The position numbers and the translations under genes are program-made. DNA of 64,000 bases. Origin: Acinetobacter sp. ANC 4169 (lineage in GTDB: Bacteria > Pseudomonadota > Gammaproteobacteria > Pseudomonadales > Moraxellaceae). Below are positions 10,135 to 18,724 of this stretch, in pieces; the stretch's first letter is position 1, and each line of letters starts with the position of its first letter. Location: NCBI RefSeq assembly GCF_002135355.1, contig NZ_NEGE01000002.1, forward strand, positions 186,001-250,000. The letters run 5' to 3'. Below the pieces are notes generated by a model. That model was not told the origin of the DNA and did not search any database. It worked only from the letters and a program-made list of their open reading frames with translations.

Positions 10135-11313
10135 TTAATCTGGAGAGAGTGCACGAGATTTGGATGGTTCTAGCATGGAAATTTGACCGCTTTCTGCCTG
10201 TAAAACTGGATTGATGCGACTACTCTTTAACTTGATCTGCAGACGCAGTTCATTGCTTGAATCCGCATTGCGCAAGGCTTCTTCATGAGAAATGACCCCT
10301 TCATTGTATAAATCAAAGAGTGCCTGATCAAAGGTTTGCATGCCCAGCTCACGCGAGCGTGCCATAATGGTTTTTAGCTCATAGAATTCACCCTTGCGGA
10401 TCAGGTCAGAGACCAAAGGTGTATTCTGCAGTATTTCCACCGCAGCACGGCGACCTTTTCCATCCTCTGTTCGAATCAGGCGCTGGGAAATCACTGCTTT
10501 CATATTGGCAGATAAATCCATCAGCAGCTGATTACGGCGTTCTTCCGGAAAGAAGTTAATGATGCGGTCTAGGGCCTGGTCTGCATTATTGGAATGTAGT
10601 GTGGCAAGACACAAGTGCCCTGATTCGGCAAAGGCAATGGCATGTTCCATGCTGTCTGTATCACGGATTTCACCAATGACGATGACATCTGGAGCCTGAC
10701 GCATGGTGTTAACCAGTGCGTTATGCCAGGAGATACAATCTACGCCAATCTCTCGCTGCGTAATCATCGACTTTTTATGCTGATAAACATATTCCACCGG
10801 ATCTTCGATGGTAATAATATGCCCCTCAGTGTGGGTATTACGGTAATCAATCATGGCCGCCAGCGTGGTAGATTTTCCGACACCCGTCGCACCAACAATC
10901 AACACCAGTCCTCGTTTTTCCATAATCACCTGTTGCAGCGAGCTTGGTAATCCCAATTGCTGAAAGCTTGGAATATCGGTGGTAATCGTTCGGATCACCA
11001 TACCCACATTGTGCTGTTGCTGGAACACATTCACCCGGAAACGTGAAATACCCGGTACGCTCATACCAAAATTGCATTCCATGACCGATTCAAATTCCTG
11101 GATCTGTCGGTCACTCATCAGGGAATAAGCAAATAAACGGGTTTTATCCGCTGTCAGTTTTTGCTGACCGAAAGGCTTCATCAAACCCTGCTGTTTGATA
11201 CTCGGCGGAAAGTCTGCAGTAATAAAAAGATCTGAACCACCATATTCAACCACCTTGGTCAGCATATGGTGCATGAGTTTACGTGCTTCATCGAGCAATT
11301 CGGTTGTATACAT
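10135..11313 (-). CDS. pilU: PilU-type twitching ATPase, copy 2
   Basis: A 392-residue PilT/PilU-family retraction ATPase, colinear with the copy immediately downstream over almost its whole length. It shares the N-terminal GGSDLFITADFPPSIK block, the ASP/HIS boxes and the QIKLKS C-terminal strand, and differs mainly in the tail. Walker A is GATGVGKSTT, with Val replacing the Ser seen in copy 1. All catalytic motifs are intact, so both copies could be active. The 409 bases between the two starts and stops contain a hairpin, so each may have its own transcript. Which copy is ancestral pilU cannot be decided here. Confidence 0.93.
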   Translation of the reverse strand: MYTTELLDEARKLMHHMLTKVVEYGGSDLFITADFPPSIKQQGLMKPFGQQKLTADKTRLFAYSLMSDRQIQEFESVMECNFGMSVPGISRFRVNVFQQQHNVGMVIRTITTDIPSFQQLGLPSSLQQVIMEKRGLVLIVGATGVGKSTTLAAMIDYRNTHTEGHIITIEDPVEYVYQHKKSMITQREIGVDCISWHNALVNTMRQAPDVIVIGEIRDTDSMEHAIAFAESGHLCLATLHSNNADQALDRIINFFPEERRNQLLMDLSANMKAVISQRLIRTEDGKGRRAAVEILQNTPLVSDLIRKGEFYELKTIMARSRELGMQTFDQALFDLYNEGVISHEEALRNADSSNELRLQIKLKSSRINPVLQAESGQISMLEPSKSRALSPD

Positions 11314-11567
11314 ATCGAGATTCCTGGGATCATTACCTGCCAGCTGTATAAAAACAGCTTGAGGCTGATCACTGATAAATTATTGTTATTGTTGATTTTT
11401 TTAAATCAGTTATTATTGAATTAAATTTTTAAAATCGTTTTAATTATCATTATTCTGCATTGCAAAAGACTGCATGCACTACATTGAACTTCTGTGTAGA
11501 TCCGGCTGATCAGCTACACCGGATACCGTCTTTCCCCAATGGATTGAGGAAAGACCTGAGCTTCAGT

Positions 11568-12629
11568 TTAAGCACTACGCTTTAAACTTTCGAGTCGCAG
11601 TGAATCAGTCATATTTAACAACAGTTGTTCGGTTTTTGTCCAGCCCAGACATCCATCCGTAACCGACTGACCGTAAACCATCTCCTCAGAAATTTTTTGC
11701 TGACCATCGACTATATGGCTTTCCAGCATTACCCCACGCACATTGGTCTGCAAGCGTTCTGCCACGATCTGTTGCAGCACTTCAGGTTGCAGCATTGGAT
11801 TTTTCGAGCTGTTGCCATGACTGCAATCAATTACCAGTGCCGGCAATTCAGCAGCATGCTTGGCTTTGATTTTTTCAATTTCTGACAACTGGTAGTTCGG
11901 GCCGCTATTCGAGCCACGCAGAATCAGATGCGCTTTTGGATTACCCTGAGACTCTAAAATACACGGTAATCCCGATTGGCCCAGACCCAGGAATTGATGG
12001 GGATGAGATGCAGATTGAATGGCATCCAGGGCAATTTGAATCGAGCCATCAGTGCCATTTTTGAAACCGATGCTGTATGGCATATGGCTTGAAATTTCAC
12101 GATGAATCTGGGATTCACTGGTACGTGCACCAATAGCACCCCATGCCAGTAAATCGTCGAAATAGGCCGTTGCCATTGGGCTTAATATTTCCGATGCTAT
12201 CGGCAAGCCCATTTCAATAATTTGTAAATATAACTCACGTGATTTTTCCAGGCCCAATTGCATATTGGAGGAGCCATCTAAATTTGGGTCATACAGGAAG
12301 CCTTTCCAGCCAACGGTGGTACGTGGTTTTTCAATATAGGCACGCATGACCAGGAAAATCTGGTCTGCTACTTGGCTTTGTAATTGTTGTAATTTCTGTG
12401 CATATTCAAGTGCAGAAGCTGGATCGTGAATGGAGCATGGGCCGGTCACGACCATTAAACGATGGTCTTTGCCATCTAAAATGTTTTCAATGGTTTGACG
12501 CTGATCGGCAATTTGTTGCGCCAGCTTGTTCGATAAAGGCAATTGTGCCTTCAATTGATGCGGCAAAGTTAAAATGGTTTCTTTTTCAGTTGTTTGAGTT
12601 TGTTGTAAAGCAGTATTCAAAGCATTCAT
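11568..12629 (-). CDS. aroG: DAHP synthase (class I alpha)
   Basis: 3-deoxy-7-phosphoheptulonate synthase: condenses phosphoenolpyruvate with erythrose 4-phosphate, the first committed step to Tyr, Phe and Trp. At 353 residues it has the full AroF/AroG/AroH length. Active-site blocks: GPCSIHD 63-69, KPRTTVGWKG 101-110, GARTSES 167-173, and metal-binding DCSHGNSSKN around 268-276. Which effector inhibits it cannot be read with certainty, so the symbol is provisional. AGGA lies about 7 bases before the ATG. Upstream lie two leader peptides rich in aromatic residues and an attenuator, so expression is very probably controlled by charged aromatic tRNA levels. A tyrB-like gene is its divergent neighbour. 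Confidence 0.95.
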   Translation of the reverse strand: MNALNTALQQTQTTEKETILTLPHQLKAQLPLSNKLAQQIADQRQTIENILDGKDHRLMVVTGPCSIHDPASALEYAQKLQQLQSQVADQIFLVMRAYIEKPRTTVGWKGFLYDPNLDGSSNMQLGLEKSRELYLQIIEMGLPIASEILSPMATAYFDDLLAWGAIGARTSESQIHREISSHMPYSIGFKNGTDGSIQIALDAIQSASHPHQFLGLGQSGLPCILESQGNPKAHLILRGSNSGPNYQLSEIEKIKAKHAAELPALVIDCSHGNSSKNPMLQPEVLQQIVAERLQTNVRGVMLESHIVDGQQKISEEMVYGQSVTDGCLGWTKTEQLLLNMTDSLRLESLKRSA

Positions 12630-12731
12630 TGGTCGTTCCTGGGGACTATTTTAGTCCAATCTTTTATTTGAGCGTTATGGGTCTAATGGATTGCGTGTGA
12701 AGAGTCATCAATTGACTAAAGTAAGACCAAT
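12628..12731 (-). promoter_or_regulatory. Long-range RNA pairing that can hide the aroG start
   Basis: In the minus-strand RNA, ATTGGTC (12725-12731, inside leader 2) pairs perfectly with GACCAAT (12628-12634), which includes the first two bases of the aroG ATG. TTTAGTC (12714-12720) pairs with GACTAAA (12650-12656). The aroG Shine-Dalgarno AGGA (12637-12640) is trapped between them. A competing local hairpin GGACTA-AAA-TAGTCC (12643-12657) uses the same GACTA bases. A ribosome stalled on the aromatic codons would cover the left arms, allow the local hairpin and expose the aroG start. The pairing is visible; the mechanism is inferred. Confidence 0.6.
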
Positions 12732-12768
12732 AAAAGTTGCTAAAGTATGAATAATTTAATGTTTGCAT
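12664..12768 (-). CDS. Second aromatic leader peptide of DAHP synthase gene, 34 aa
   Basis: A short ORF with GGAG eight bases before its ATG, ending 35 bases before the aroG start. Aromatic codons are packed at residues 6 (Tyr), 8 (Tyr), 9 (Phe), 12 (Phe), 13 (Tyr), 14 (Trp), 16 (Tyr) and 17 (Phe): eight of twelve positions. This composition is typical of attenuation leader peptides and very unlikely by chance. The Tyr13-Trp14-Ser15 codons (12725-12731) and Phe17-Ser18 codons (12714-12720) are complementary to the aroG ribosome-binding region, so stalling there should alter access to the aroG start. Read directly from sequence; no homologue known to me. Confidence 0.8.
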   Translation of the reverse strand: MQTLNYSYFSNFYWSYFSQLMTLHTQSIRPITLK

Positions 12769-12803
12769 GAGTAAACTCCAAAAAATGTAAGAAAAATAAG
12801 ATA

Positions 12804-12836
12804 TAAAAAAACCTGATCAGGTTTGCCGATCAGGTT
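12804..12836 (-). terminator. Attenuator terminator ahead of leader 2 and aroG
   Basis: Arms AACCTGATC (12828-12836) and GATCAGGTT (12810-12818) with a 9-base loop, followed on the minus strand by seven T residues. It lies downstream of the first leader peptide and upstream of the second, so it can stop transcription before aroG. The loop GGCAAACCT (12819-12827) is complementary, with one bulge, to AGGTTGCC (12849-12856), which gives an antiterminator pairing. Confidence 0.8.
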
Positions 12837-12847
12837 ATAAACTTGGT

Positions 12848-12896
12848 GGGCAACCTTTTCTTGCCCGAACGCGTTCAGGCAATTATCTAAATTGCC
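12848..12896 (-). promoter_or_regulatory. Mutually exclusive attenuator stems
   Basis: Minus-strand RNA segments: 1 GGCAATT (12890-12896), 2 AATTGCC (12878-12884), 3 GGGCAA (12861-12866), 4 TTGCCC (12848-12853). 1:2, 2:3 (with inner GAAC/GTTC pairing) and 3:4 are each possible but adjacent pairs exclude each other. Segment 1 coincides with the Trp-Gln-Phe codons of leader 1. Segment 4, extended to 12856, can also pair with the terminator loop. The order matches a trp-type attenuator with one extra stem. Confidence 0.65.
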
Positions 12897-12939
12897 AAAA
12901 ATAATAAGTTGCGTTTGAGATCATCGGTTGCTTTAACAT
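12883..12939 (-). CDS. First aromatic leader peptide of DAHP synthase gene, 18 aa
   Basis: Reads MLKQPMISNATYYFWQFR and stops. Five of the last seven residues are aromatic (Tyr12, Tyr13, Phe14, Trp15, Phe17), placed directly on the first arm of the stem cascade. This is the layout of pheL/trpL-type leaders. A ribosome waiting at the Tyr/Phe codons would mask segment 1, let 2:3 form and leave segment 4 free to block the terminator. A ribosome that reaches the stop codon would cover segment 2 and let 3:4 and the terminator form. The ribosome-binding site (GAAG) is weak. Function is inferred from composition and position. Confidence 0.75.
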   Translation of the reverse strand: MLKQPMISNATYYFWQFR

Positions 12940-12974
12940 CTTTATTTCTTCAAAAAAGTATGTGTCTTGAAATT

Positions 12975-13003
12975 AAAATACGCTGTATTGCCTTATTTGA
13001 CAA
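12975..13003 (-). promoter_or_regulatory. Sigma-70-type promoter for the aroG leader transcript
   Basis: On the minus strand TTGTCA (12998-13003) and TATTTT (12975-12980) are separated by exactly 17 bases, about 36 bases before the first leader ATG. Predicted transcription start near 12968. Confidence 0.6.
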
Positions 13004-13193
13004 TAGTTTTATTCAAAATAAAAATACATCAATCATTAAACTTTTACTTATCATTTGCGTATAAAAAATCCAGCAAGATAAAATTTAATCCATTTATGAA
13101 CATCATCAACATAGCTCACATCTTCAAGCTGCTATCCAGTGCTATGCTCATCGACCGGGTGCTTTTTCCAGCAAATTTCTGTTTATTTTTTTG

Positions 13194-13322
13194 ATGAGCA
13201 AAATAGCTGGATTGCATCTGGCTTTAGGTTTATTTCTGGTTTGGTGTTTTACGCATTCTGCTTTATCAACCTGTTATGGCTTATCAGGCATGACATGTGT
13301 CAGATCTCTATCTGATCTATAA
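13194..13322 (+). CDS. Possible small secreted/membrane peptide, 42 aa
   Basis: A doubtful small ORF upstream of the aminotransferase gene. The product begins MSKIAGLHLALGLFLVWC, a short basic start and a hydrophobic core like a signal peptide, followed by a region with two more cysteines. Local base composition is less AT-rich than the surrounding spacer, which favours coding, but no ribosome-binding site is visible before the ATG. I do not recognise it. The rest of the spacer (13323-13498) presumably holds the tyrB promoter. Confidence 0.22.
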   Translation: MSKIAGLHLALGLFLVWCFTHSALSTCYGLSGMTCVRSLSDL

Positions 13323-13498
13323 CCAGTCCTAGAACGGGTTTTTAAAATTATGCTCTGCCCCAATTCCAGGCCTGAATTCAGCCAGACAGCTTATTTTAAA
13401 ATATGAAAAAAGAAGCCCAGCTATTTCAATAAACCGCTAAAATGCCTGCTATACCGAAGGCTTGATTTGTTTTACTCCATATAACTAAGGATGTATTT

Positions 13499-14704
13499 AT
13501 GTTCCAACATGTTGATGCGTATGCAGGTGATCCGATTCTTTCCTTGATGGAAGAATTTGCTAAAGATGAACGGACTCAAAAAGTGAATCTAAGCATCGGG
13601 CTTTATTATAATGAGGACAATATTGTGCCTCAACTTGAAGCCATCAAAGCAGCATATAAGAATATTGAAGCGAGCAATGATCAGGTCAAGTTGTATTTAC
13701 CGATGGATGGTTTAAAACCCTATAATCAAGCCACTCAAGCCTTGGTGCTGGGCGAAAACAGTCCAGCACGCCGTGATGATCGTGCAGTCACTATCCAGAC
13801 TTTAGGCGGTTCTGGTGCACTGAAAGTGGGTGCCGATTTTCTGAAAAAATATTTTCCTGAATCTGATGTCTGGGTCAGTCAGCCGACCTGGGAAAACCAC
13901 ATTGCCATTTTTAACGGTGCCGGTATTCACTCACATTTCTATCCTTATTTTGATGCTGCAACCAATGGTGTCAATGTGCCAGCGATGCTGGAAAAATTAA
14001 GCCAGCTTCCGGCAAAAAGCATTGTGTTATTACATCCTTGTTGTCATAACCCGACCGGTGCCGATTTGACGCCTGCAGAATGGAATCAGGTGATTGCAGT
14101 ACTGAAAAAGCAGGATCTGATTCCCTTCCTGGATATTGCCTATCAAGGTTTTGCTCAAGGACTAGAGCAAGATGCATATGCGATCCGCGCGCTTGATCAG
14201 GCGGGCATGAATTTTATTGTCAGCAATTCATTCTCCAAAATTTTCTCTCTTTATGGTGAGCGTGTAGGCGGCCTAACCTTTGTTTGTGATGATTCGGCCA
14301 CTGCACAAAAAGTATTGGGCCAGCTAAAAGCCACAGTACGCCGCAACTATTCAAGTCCGGCAACGACCGGAGCATTGTTAGTGAATAATGTCTTGCAAGA
14401 TGAACAGCTGACGGCATCATGGAAAGCTGAACTGCAGGAAATGCGTGAGCGTATTATTAAAATGCGTCACATTTTAAAAGATAAACTCAGTCTAGCCTTA
14501 CCAGAGCGTGATTTTAGCTATCTGGTGAAACAGCAAGGCATGTTTAGCTATACTGGCTTAACGGCTAAACAGGTCGATATTCTCAAAGATCAATACGGCA
14601 TTTATCTGGTGCGTAGTGGCCGCATGTGCGCTGCGGGTCTTAATTTAAGCAATATCGATTATGTGGCTGAATCCATTGCCGAAGTCATTAAAGCCACGGC
14701 TTAA
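13499..14704 (+). CDS. tyrB: Aromatic amino acid aminotransferase
   Basis: A 401-residue class I PLP aminotransferase of the AspC/TyrB subgroup: transaminates aromatic 2-oxo acids (phenylpyruvate, 4-hydroxyphenylpyruvate) and often aspartate. Features are the N-terminal [11 protein letters not shown] block, YLPMDGL near residue 73, [11 protein letters not shown] near 180, the PLP-binding lysine in [16 protein letters not shown] near 247, and the substrate arginine in [10 protein letters not shown] near 375. Aspartate- and tyrosine-type enzymes are hard to separate by sequence. The divergent DAHP synthase gene makes an aromatic role likely. AAGGATG precedes the start; a strong terminator follows. 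Confidence 0.9.
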   Translation: MFQHVDAYAGDPILSLMEEFAKDERTQKVNLSIGLYYNEDNIVPQLEAIKAAYKNIEASNDQVKLYLPMDGLKPYNQATQALVLGENSPARRDDRAVTIQTLGGSGALKVGADFLKKYFPESDVWVSQPTWENHIAIFNGAGIHSHFYPYFDAATNGVNVPAMLEKLSQLPAKSIVLLHPCCHNPTGADLTPAEWNQVIAVLKKQDLIPFLDIAYQGFAQGLEQDAYAIRALDQAGMNFIVSNSFSKIFSLYGERVGGLTFVCDDSATAQKVLGQLKATVRRNYSSPATTGALLVNNVLQDEQLTASWKAELQEMRERIIKMRHILKDKLSLALPERDFSYLVKQQGMFSYTGLTAKQVDILKDQYGIYLVRSGRMCAAGLNLSNIDYVAESIAEVIKATA

Positions 14705-14734
14705 ATTGGGCTGATGCTTATCAATCGGTCTGAT

Positions 14735-14766
14735 TAAAAAAACGGGCAATCTGCCCGTTTTTTTAT
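14735..14766 (+). terminator. Intrinsic terminator after tyrB
   Basis: A CGGGCA/TGCCCG stem with an A-run before and a run of T residues after. Confidence 0.9.
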
Positions 14767-14790
14767 TTCTCTTTTTATTTATGGATGCTT

Positions 14791-15112
14791 AGGGTCTGTT
14801 GACAATTCGTCTATGTTTGCGACGACGAGTATTTTTTAGAGGATACTAGGCATGAACTACAAAATTTAGTCATTCTAAATGCGTAGTTCATAACGACGTA
14901 GCGTCAAAAAATACTCTAGTCCCCAGCTGCGCCTTGCGCTGCAAACAAAGCAGTGCTTTGATTTTGCTCAGGTTGTGGCTAAAATTATCTCAGACTGCGT
15001 CATGAAATTTAAAAATGGAACCACCATTCTTTGCATTTCATTCTTGCGACGTATACGTCTCATGCTCAATTTTAGCCTACAACGCAAACTATTTATGAAA
15101 TGTCAACAGACC

Positions 15113-15114
<2 letters not shown>
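14791..15114. mobile_element. MITE-like element with TA target duplication
   Basis: A non-coding 324-base element. Its ends are perfect 14-base inverted repeats (AGGGTCTGTTGACA at 14791 and its complement ending at 15114), with weaker similarity continuing to about 32 bases. Just outside the GGG/CCC ends is a TA dinucleotide on both sides, as left by TA-targeting transposases. Inside are nested inverted repeats, e.g. GAGTATTTTTT/AAAAAATACTC and GAACTAC/GTAGTTC. No transposase ORF is present, so it would need a helper element elsewhere. Its right end abuts and alters the frmA stop codon. Confidence 0.75.
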
Positions 15115-16282
<1,168 letters not shown>

Positions 16283-16350
16283 TTATTGTCAGATTCAACC
16301 TATAACATGATGATAATATGTACTTATAACTTTATGACTTCATAATAATT

Positions 16351-17910
16351 ATGCAGATGAGAACATCCTTGCGTGCTGTCATGTTTGCTTTGATATTTTT
16401 CACAATGACGGGGTGCAGTTTGCCGATGAATGAATCAAAAAAGCAGCTTCCCATTCAGGTTCATGCCGAGCACTGGCTAAACGGTTCCAATGTTGATACA
16501 CAAATTACTCAGGGTTTAACTGCCTATCTGTCTTTAGATGATGCTTTTATCAGTATTGCGTCAAGACTGCACCTGATTAATAAAGCGCAATACAATATCG
16601 ATTTGCAATACTACATCTGGGAAGATGACTCAATTGGTCACCTGATGCTGGCGGAATTGCTCAAAGCTGCAGATCGTGGGGTGAAAATCCGTTTATTGAT
16701 TGATGACCAGAACGGTTCTCAACTTGATGCAACCTTAAAACAACTGGCTCAACATCCTAATTTTGAAATTAAAATCTTTAATCCTTACACCTTTAGAGCT
16801 AGAAAATTACGGGTGTTTGATTATATTTTTCGTTTCAACCAGATCAATCACCGGATGCACAACAAGCTGATTATTGCCGATGGTGCCATAGCGGTGACGG
16901 GTGGACGCAACATCAGCCGTGAATATTTTGAAGCCAGTGAAAATTTCCAGTTTACCGATATGGATATCCTGTTTTATGGCACTGCCGTTCAGCATGCCAA
17001 TGAAGTCTTTCAAGACTTTTGGAATGATGATTTGAGTTATTCGGTACCGCAGCTGCTGGGTAAAAGTCGGCCTGAACAGCTTGCCAAATTACGTAAATAT
17101 TATGAACTGACTGCCTTACAAAAAGACCAGTTAAAAAGGCGGATTGAACTGGCTGAAAAACAGATCAATCAACACTTAAAAGACCGTCCGATTAACTGGG
17201 CAAAAGCGCATTTTGTTGCCGACTCTCCCGATAAAATTCGTGGTCAGGCATCCAGCAATCAGCTGATTTACCATCAGATCTTTCAGATTATGGGAGAACC
17301 GAAACAACATATGGAACTGGTCTCTGCCTATTTTGTACCTACACAGAAAGGTATGGATTATTTAACCGGTTTAGTTAAAAAAGGCGTAAATGTCCGGATA
17401 CTCACCAATTCATTCCTTGCCAATGACGTTCCTGTGGTGCATGCCTTTTATAGACAATATCGCCATGATTTACTAAAAAATGGGATAAAACTCTATGAAT
17501 TTAAGCCCTATATAGAGCGTAATAAACGCACTTGGTATGAGGTGGTGACAGGGAATGTTATTCCAGCTAAAGGCAAAAATGCCTCCAGTTTGCATGCCAA
17601 ATTTTTTGATATAGATGGCATGGCATTTATTGGTTCGGCCAATTTTGACCCTCGTTCCGCCAATTTAAATAGCGAAGTCGGACTGGTGGTAGAATCTGAT
17701 GTGTTACAAGAACAAATTTCGAACGCTTTAGATAAATATTTACCGCAAATTGCCTATGAACTCAAACTGAATCCACAGGATGAAGTCATTTGGCTAGAGC
17801 ATCATAAAGATGGAACCTACACAGAATATTCAAAAGATCCTGAATCGACTCGATTTCAACGTTATGCCATGCAAGTGGCGTCATATTTCCCATTTGAATG
17901 GATGATGTAA
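16351..17910 (+). CDS. Phospholipase D-family lipoprotein (cardiolipin synthase-like)
   Basis: A 519-residue protein with two HKD half-sites: HNKLIIADGAIAVTGGRN near residue 170 and HAKFFDIDGMAFIGSANFDPRS near 412, the arrangement of bacterial PLD/ClsC-type phosphatidyltransferases. The N-terminus is a lipoprotein signal (hydrophobic core then MTGC lipobox, Cys22), so it should be membrane-anchored outside the cytoplasm. Likely a phospholipase D or cardiolipin synthase homologue; the reaction is not determined by sequence. An in-frame ATG two codons in is an equally good start. Monocistronic, divergent from frmA. Confidence 0.85.
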   Translation: MQMRTSLRAVMFALIFFTMTGCSLPMNESKKQLPIQVHAEHWLNGSNVDTQITQGLTAYLSLDDAFISIASRLHLINKAQYNIDLQYYIWEDDSIGHLMLAELLKAADRGVKIRLLIDDQNGSQLDATLKQLAQHPNFEIKIFNPYTFRARKLRVFDYIFRFNQINHRMHNKLIIADGAIAVTGGRNISREYFEASENFQFTDMDILFYGTAVQHANEVFQDFWNDDLSYSVPQLLGKSRPEQLAKLRKYYELTALQKDQLKRRIELAEKQINQHLKDRPINWAKAHFVADSPDKIRGQASSNQLIYHQIFQIMGEPKQHMELVSAYFVPTQKGMDYLTGLVKKGVNVRILTNSFLANDVPVVHAFYRQYRHDLLKNGIKLYEFKPYIERNKRTWYEVVTGNVIPAKGKNASSLHAKFFDIDGMAFIGSANFDPRSANLNSEVGLVVESDVLQEQISNALDKYLPQIAYELKLNPQDEVIWLEHHKDGTYTEYSKDPESTRFQRYAMQVASYFPFEWMM

Positions 17911-18267
17911 TGACAGCTGAATGACATTGAGATATACAAAACTTTTTATAGTGAAAGCTCCACTGAAATCCGGCTTGCTGCAAGTAAAAGATCACATAGT
18001 AAATAGCTGACACCGGCTTTCAATAATTTGCTTTTGCAGTTTGATATATTCACATGATTGGACCACTGCTGTGCATTTTCTAGATGGTTTAAAGTAATGA
18101 AGTTTGGTCGTTTAAGTGATATTGCTGTGAGGACTTATAAGAGATTGAGTGTGATTTATACATATTTTAGATCAATCAACACAATGATTTTACTCATTTC
18201 CTGATTTGCTTTAACATTCTATTTTTCGAGTATTTAACTCCGCTCTCCCCATCGTGATCTTTTTGTA
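17911..18267. other. Intergenic, no gene seen
   Basis: A 357-base gap between two plus-strand genes. I see no reading frame with coding character, no T-run terminator and no repeat. It should contain the promoter of the 145-aa gene. Confidence 0.4.
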
Positions 18268-18705
18268 ATGCAATTTTTTGATTTAAGTCGTCAATTTAAT
18301 TTAAGTGATATTTTAACACCCTATAAAACCCTTGAGGATTTAGGTACTCAAGACTGGTTTTTATCTAAAGTCCGTGTGGAGCACGACTGTCTGTCAGATT
18401 CTGAAATTGTTGAAGGTCAGGCGGTATTAAAATCCAATCAGAATGTGCAACTTGAACTGGAATGGCTGATTCAGGATACCGGATTTGAACTTCAGGTGCT
18501 GTTTAAAGGCATTGAAACCGAAGCATGTGAAGAAACTTTACTTATGGTTAAGGGTGCAAAAATCGTCGATGCCAATCAACAGCTGATTTCAGCACAAGCC
18601 TTAAGCCTCTGGATTGACGGAACCCTGTTGCCGATGCTGCCCAATATCCGCAAAGAGATTAAATCCCGTTTAAATTTATGGGATTATGTGGAATATGATG
18701 GATAA
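18268..18705 (+). CDS. Conserved-looking hypothetical protein, 145 aa
   Basis: Not recognised. Acidic, soluble, without signal peptide or membrane segment; it contains a run of alternating strand-like stretches (NVQLELEWLIQDTGFELQ) suggesting a beta-rich fold, and a C-terminal helix (IRKEIKSRLNLWDYV). The ATG is preceded by a weak purine stretch. It converges with the MocR-type gene, 19 bases away, without a visible terminator between them. Coding character is convincing; function unknown. Confidence 0.7.
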   Translation: MQFFDLSRQFNLSDILTPYKTLEDLGTQDWFLSKVRVEHDCLSDSEIVEGQAVLKSNQNVQLELEWLIQDTGFELQVLFKGIETEACEETLLMVKGAKIVDANQQLISAQALSLWIDGTLLPMLPNIRKEIKSRLNLWDYVEYDG

Positions 18706-18724
18706 AAGTTGTGGCTGACTCAGC

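Noticed and set aside
12967-13194. A 75-codon plus-strand frame between aroG leader and tyrB
   Set aside because: It runs antisense over the aroG promoter, is A/T-driven in composition and has no ribosome-binding site.
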